Source of the DNA: Rutpela maculata
Taxonomy: Eukaryota; Arthropoda; Insecta; Coleoptera; Cerambycidae
NCBI GenBank assembly: GCA_936432065.2
Contig: OW386293.2
Location: forward strand, 66,729,965 to 66,793,964
Direction: 5' to 3'
DNA: 64,000 nucleotides
The translations under genes were made by a program, and so were the position numbers. Below are positions 57,500-64,000 of the stretch, piece after piece (the stretch's first letter is position 1; every line of letters begins with the position of its first letter). Under the pieces are notes generated by a model. The model was given only the letters and a program-made list of their open reading frames with translations, ran no database searches and was not told where the DNA came from.

Positions 57500-60400
57500 A
57501 CTCGAATCCAGTCGCCCTTCTCTCTGCCTCCGATACCAGAGAGGGTACGCTGGTAATACCAGTGACCACTCCCTACGCCGTAGAGTTAGTGATCACTGGG
57601 TCCGCGAATCGTGTGCTCTGAGCAGGCGTAACGAACCAAGGATAACGGCCTTCTGCATTCTTCCGGCTAAGATTTCTGCCGACTCTCGGCATGCCGGTAT
57701 CGTCTTCAATTCCGAAAGCAGTGTACGTCTCACCCCACCTAGGCATCCTATGATAAGAACCACTAGTTTAACAGTGTGGTCCGGATAGAGTCTACGGAGT
57801 TCGAAGAGAAGATCTCGATATTTAGTCCGTTTTTCCTCCTCTTTTAGAACAATGTTTGTTTCCCCTGGGGAGGAGAATTCAATAACAAACATTGTCCTGA
57901 GTTGGTGGTCGAGGAGGACTACATCAGGTTTATTGGCCTGTATTTGCCTTAGGGTGGGAAACGAGTAGTTCCAATAAATTAGACACCGCTCATTCCCCAC
58001 TACGGACTCAATATCTCCCGGAGCGTAAGGCAGCACTGGTGTCTCGTCTATCCCATACGTGTGCCGCAGATGATAGTACAGCACACGTAATGCTCCATCA
58101 TGTCTGTGAATATAGGCCGAGACAGCGTATGTCGGACATGCCGACAACAGGTGCATAAGTGTCTCCGGCGCTCTTCGGCAGGCCCTGCAGTTTACGTCAG
58201 GGACCTCTATACCCAAGACATGACTTCGATAGACGAGTGTGTTAAAGACACCATCCTGGCAAGCCATAATGAACCCTTCGGTCTCAGACTTCAGCCCAGC
58301 TGACCTTAGGAAAGCAAAGGTCAGCTTCTCAGATAAGCCCCTCTCTTCAATGTTCTTGTAGAAGACTCCATGCAAGGGCTTATCTTTATGCAGTTGCAGA
58401 AATTTTCTTTGCTCTGCTGCTTTTATATGGGCTTTCAGCTGAGCGGGTTCCAGCTCGGTGACAGAGCTCGGGTTTACCCGCCCAGTATCGAAGTCGAGAC
58501 CAAGTTCATCGGCTGCTCTTTGTGCTGCCTTAAATAAGAACGCTCCTATCCCTGCATTTTCATGGTCGTGAACCATGCAGAGAAGGGGATCCGAACTCTT
58601 GATGATCTTGCAAGCTCCATCCAGAGCCGACCTGCTATGTAGATACTCCAAACTCAAGAGTCCGCGGCCTCCCTGTTGTCGTGAGAGGTATAATCGCGGA
58701 ACGGACGATTTTGGATGCAAGCTTCTGTTGAGATGCATCATCTTTCGGGTTCCTACATCGAGTTGGCGCAGCTCGCCTTGTGTCCACTTCACTACCCCAA
58801 AGGAGTGTAGGAGGATTGGAACGGCAAGCATGTTAGTTGCAGACACCTTGTTCTTCCCCGACAGCTCTGAAGACCAGATCTGCCGGAGGAGGTGCTGATA
58901 CTTGCCGCGGAGAGCGTTTTTCACTGTTGACACTTCTTGGGTGGAGCGTTGCTCAACACCCAAGTAGGTGTACGACTCTCCGGCATCTAGGTGGTGCAAG
59001 ATGCTTCCATCTACAAGCTGCGCGTCATCTCCGTAGTCACCGCATCGCCCTCTCTTGAGATGAACCAGTGCACATTTGTCCAAGCCGAACTCCATTCCGA
59101 CAGCCTGAGTGTACTCATGTACCACCCTGAGAGATTGACGTAAATCCCTCTCGCTGGAGGCATAAAGTTTAAGGTCATCCATGTAAAATAGATGGGTGAC
59201 CTTATGCCTCCTATCTCCGGGGGTACCGCAATTGTAACCACGGGTTTTGCGAAGTTCAACGGATAACGGCAGTAGCGAAATGCAAAATAGAAGGGGGCTA
59301 AGGGAGTCTCCCTGAAACACACCCCTCTTAAACATAACCGGCTCTGTTTGGACTCTGACATTACCAGATGTTATAGCAAAGCGAGTCCTCCAGAGCGGCA
59401 TGAGTTGTTCTATGCATCTCACTACGGGACCGGGCACCGCAAGACATTGGAGCAAGTGAACAATTAGCTCGTGAGATGTCATGTCAAATGCCTTGCGGTA
59501 ATCGATCCAGGCCATGGAAAGGTTCCGCTTATACTGCACGGAGTCCTGCGTGACACATCTGTCAATAAGCAGGTTCTCCTTGCAGCCAGCGACACCTTTC
59601 TTAGACCCACGTTGCTCGTATATCCGTTCGTAAACCGGGCCGCTTGCTTGGAGTACCCGCGTGTACAAGATACGGGTGAATATCTTGTAACATGCGTTTA
59701 AACAGGTTATCGGTCTGTAGTTCGCTGGATCTGCCAAATCTCCGTTCTTAGGGAGTAGCACGGTTCGCCCCTCGATAATCCAGGAAGGAATTTGCTGCTC
59801 TCCATTTAGCCACGAGGTGAAGATTCTGGCTAAATGGCGGTGGGTGCTCGGAAGTTTTTTCCACCAAAAGTTGTTGATTCCATCTGGTCCAGGAGCAGCA
59901 AAGTTCTTGGAGCCTTCAAGGGCTCTTCGAACCTCTTCCGTCGTTATCGGTTGGCACACTGCTTGAGGCTGCTGAAGCCCTTGGCAAAAGGCTTCAAAGT
60001 GTGCCAGGGCTGGAGTATCTCGGTTCAGTGGACGCTTTTGTTCGTAAAGCGTCTTCCAGAAGTCTTCCACCTGATCTACAGTCGGCGGATTCTCAACAAT
60101 ACGCTCAGGCGGTTGGAACAGGCGAGATGGCTTCTTGCGGAAAAGGTTATTTTCCGCTACTGCCCTCGCCCGCCTTGCTAGCGACTTTTTGCAAGCCACT
60201 AGCATCCGTATTCTGTCGAGACAATGTTGCTTGGTGGTAAGCAGCACTGCCACGTTAAGCGTGTGATGGACTCGCCTTATGTTGGCGGCGATTCGCCGCA
60301 CTTTTGGCGTGAAAGGTCTGTTCTCCGCCATGTAATCCATCACACACTGAATACGGGAAGCATATTGTCTCGCCGACCGGATCTTGGCTTCCATCTTTCT

Positions 60401-61183
60401 TATACGCCGCTCAGCTCTCTCCTGCGGGGAAGCAGTATTATCCTGCCTCACCACCGGGGAGAGCCGCATCGCGGCGTCGTAGACGGCACAATTAATGTGC
60501 CAGATATCAGCCCCTTCCGGAATAGCTTCACTGAGTTCTGCGTCCACTCTGACCAGATCTTGTGGTCGAGGGGGCTTTTGATGGTGCAGCCCCCTTCTGG
60601 TTCTGATGCCCTCTGGTATGGGTGGAACATCTAAAACCATCTCCTCGACCGGTTGATCGGGCGGTCTGTCGACTACCTCTTCAACGGGCCTCAAAGCGGT
60701 TCTGATGTAGCCTCTGCTTCGGAGATGAGATACATAGTCACGAAGGTTTTGTTTCGTGAAAGCGCGATGTTCTGGGTGGATATCACACCACAGAACATGC
60801 ATCCGCGCCATGTATCCCCTCCGTGCAGGCTCACTGCTTTCGTAGCACTGCATCAGGTCGTCCCTCAGCTCGTCCGTCCACTCAAAGCGTCCATATGCGT
60901 CGCGGTTGTCGTCATCGGGCAGTCCGTCCTGTTGGGCCCCACCACCTTGCCCATGACCCCTATCCGCTTGGGGTCGATCGTGGGGGCCCTGTCTTTGGTC
61001 AGCTAGAACCAGAGATTTGGGCTTGTGGGTGGTTAGCCCAGCAAGCCCACGACCGACACCAGAGGGGAATGAGCTTTCCCCTCCCGGATGCACTAGGGCT
61101 GCCGGTTCGATTTTGCACCCCCAGCTGGAGTAAGTGGTGGCGCTACTCACCAAGGGCTTGATACATGAAAGTCAGCCCCTCCT
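57500..61183 (-). mobile_element. R4/Dong-type LINE, copy 1 (full length, apparently intact)
   Basis: The 3.7-kb element sits between (TTA)n at 61184-61262 (5' side) and poly(A)-(TAA)n at 57412-57499 (3' side). One uninterrupted reading frame fills nearly all of it, with a leader of about 30 nt and a 3' UTR of about 90 nt. TAA-microsatellite location and a restriction-like endonuclease are the hallmarks of Dong elements (R4 clade), first described in silkworm. It is the least decayed element in the window and the best candidate for recent activity. Confidence 0.93.
57593..61174 (-). CDS. R4/Dong-type single ORF: SANT-like, reverse transcriptase, CCHC, restriction-like endonuclease
   Basis: About 1,186 codons are open from just after a TGA at about 61174 to the stop at 57593. 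There is no in-frame ATG before codon 101 (counted from TTG 61153), yet the first 100 codons are conserved with copy 2. The domains (residues approximate) are a Gly/Pro-rich N terminus, SANT-like FEWTDELRDDLMQCYESSEP (90-150), and RT (410-760) with LLPKNGDLADPANYRPIT, AWIDYRKAFDM, FKRGVFQGDSLSPLLF and FYMDDLKLYAS. The thumb follows, then CRACRRAPETLMHLLSAC with HRHDGALRVLYYHL, and endonuclease KPDVVLLDHQLRTMFVIEFS with EKRTKYRDLLFELRRLYPD. The protein would nick TAA repeats and prime reverse transcription there. All catalytic motifs look intact. Confidence 0.93.
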
Positions 61184-61185
61184 GC

Positions 61186-61247
<62 letters not shown>

Positions 61248-61264
61248 TATTATTATTATTATCA
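61184..61264. repeat. (TTA)n at the 5' end of copy 1
   Basis: About 25 TTA units with one ACTATT interruption. This is presumably the remaining original target tract, inside the loop between the inverted arms. Confidence 0.96.
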
Positions 61265-61295
61265 TATTATATTTTTGTACCGAATAGTACTAATG

Positions 61296-62681
<1,386 letters not shown>

Positions 62682-64000
62682 ACATTGAATTAACTATAAA
62701 ACCGGTAACTTTGATTAGAAGGCACATCATTTTTACTACAGGTGATGACAACTGGCAGTGACATATTTTATTTATATGGATTTAGCCAAGAGATCTGATT
62801 TATTCCTGCACCTTTCTCATAAAATATAACTCGTATAATGAAAATTTGTCTATAATATTTATCAAATCTTTGCTCATGCATGTTAAACTGAAAAAGGCAT
62901 CCGTGCACTTCGCGCTTTTTTTTTTCAACTTAACTAGCATTCGGGCATGTTTTCCAAAAATTATCGATAATTTTCATTGCACAAATTTAAATATTAGATC
63001 ATTGCCAAGGATATTTTGACCAAACAGATTTTGATTTCGTCATCAAATTGCACTAGAGAAAATTGTTTAACTCAATTCCTAATAAATCATTTGCTGTCAG
63101 TGTGATCGTTCCTGGCAAGTTTTTGAAAAAATCGAATTGTACTACATGTGCTTTATTGGTGTACCACCATTGTGAAGTTGTTCGAAATTAAGTTAGGTTA
63201 GGTAGTTTGTGAGAAGCTAAGTGAAAAAAGCTTACTGGGAGACCTTCGGAGGTATCTTGAACAGCCAGAATATTCACAAATTCAACATATGTGGAGGTTA
63301 CGCTGTAGAAGAACTTTACACATAGCGTCTGATGGACGCGTCACCAATTTATTTATTAAGGGCGCCAGTCGCGTTTTCTCTTGATTGTGTGTGGATACTT
63401 TCACTCCCAGTTGAGTTCTATATATTTAAGAGATGCTTGATAGACAAGAAAGGTAAAAGCTGTACTTACCGTAGATTGCTAACTGTTTTCTCTCCCAATT
63501 TGACTTCTCTGGCGGCGCACTATAGCTTATTTATCTATCTAATACTGTAATAGATCTAGTACTCCCTCCCTCTCGAGCTTTCGCGGTCCGATCGTTTCAA
63601 TGAATACAGACTTGCGAAGTCAGGAGACACCCGATATTAAGCTTCGACTTTACACGCAAAAGCTCTCAAATGAAAAGACTTAAAGTTAATTATTCAATCA
63701 GTAAAATGCAACAGTTGAAATAATACCATTTATTGGTTAAATCCAAAATAAATACAAATAATGTTATGCAATATTCTATCTAAAAAAATATGAAAATTTT
63801 AATTGAGTCGCCTCCCCAAACAAGGAAAGGACGACCGTCTCTCGTAGAGAGCGTTTATTGCCACCATATAGTGGAGAGCGTGCAATAGCAATCCATTAGG
63901 TAAAAAGATTCACACAACTTTCTCAGAAGTTTATGAAAGCACTTTGGTTTTGGGATTGACTGACTGAAAAATAATATAAAAATATTTTATTTTTAAAATT
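62682..64000. other. AT-rich right end, no gene recognised
   Basis: Open frames such as 63332-63550 have no recognisable motif. A double TTAGG (63195-63204) is too short to mean telomeric sequence. Confidence 0.45.

Noticed and set aside
63193..63206. TTAGGTTAGG, the insect telomere unit
   Set aside because: Only two units, in unique AT-rich sequence.
63332..63550. 72-codon frame near the right end
   Set aside because: No motif or context; length is within chance expectation.

Overview
The window looks like repeat-rich, AT-rich insect nuclear DNA. I find no intact single-copy host gene. The case for an arthropod, most likely an insect, rests on an insect-like U1 snRNA pseudogene, a Jockey-clade LINE, R4/Dong-type LINEs sitting in TAA microsatellites, a 5S-rRNA-headed SINE, and remnants of hAT, P-element/THAP9-like and Transib/RAG1-like transposases. 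I cannot name the order.

Layout. 0-10 kb: two inverted copies of an interspersed repeat (family A) flank a decayed LINE split by a hAT deletion derivative, a 1.2-kb element with inverted termini, and a P-element-like transposase remnant; a Transib-like fragment follows at 9.6-10 kb. 11-16.4 kb: a nearly full-length but frameshifted Jockey-like LINE, abutted on its 3' side by a U1 snRNA pseudogene, the whole lying inside a degenerate TACATATA-type tandem repeat. 17-24.3 kb: MITEs, a THAP-domain remnant, an 88-bp satellite split by two insertions, a 5S-derived SINE with perfect 12-bp target duplications, and a 1.6-kb element with long inverted repeats around an unrecognised ORF. 24-35 kb: mostly featureless AT-rich DNA, with a second orphan pseudogene between inverted repeats (30-31 kb) and two MITEs. 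35-42.6 kb: a series of palindromic elements, three with hammerhead-ribozyme-like motifs, and MITEs nested in foldbacks. 44.7-45.8 kb: long (TA)n and a 5'-truncated LINE ending in (ATTCT)n.

47.8-62.7 kb is the most striking region. Two 1.4-kb inverted arms, each carrying a (TA)n tract at the same place, bracket about 11 kb made almost entirely of six head-to-tail R4/Dong-type elements, all on the minus strand and separated by (TTA)n/(TAA)n tracts. One copy (57.5-61.2 kb) has an uninterrupted reading frame of about 1,186 codons with a SANT-like N terminus, reverse transcriptase, CCHC motif and restriction-like endonuclease. Its first in-frame ATG is at codon 101, which suggests non-AUG initiation.

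The sequences do not form a pathway. They are layers of mobile elements: SINE in duplicated repeat, hAT in LINE, MITE in foldback, TIR element in the arm of a larger inverted repeat, and TAA-targeting LINEs whose own TAA tails may supply sites for the next insertion. All calls rest on reading the sequence and on remembered family motifs; no database search was possible.
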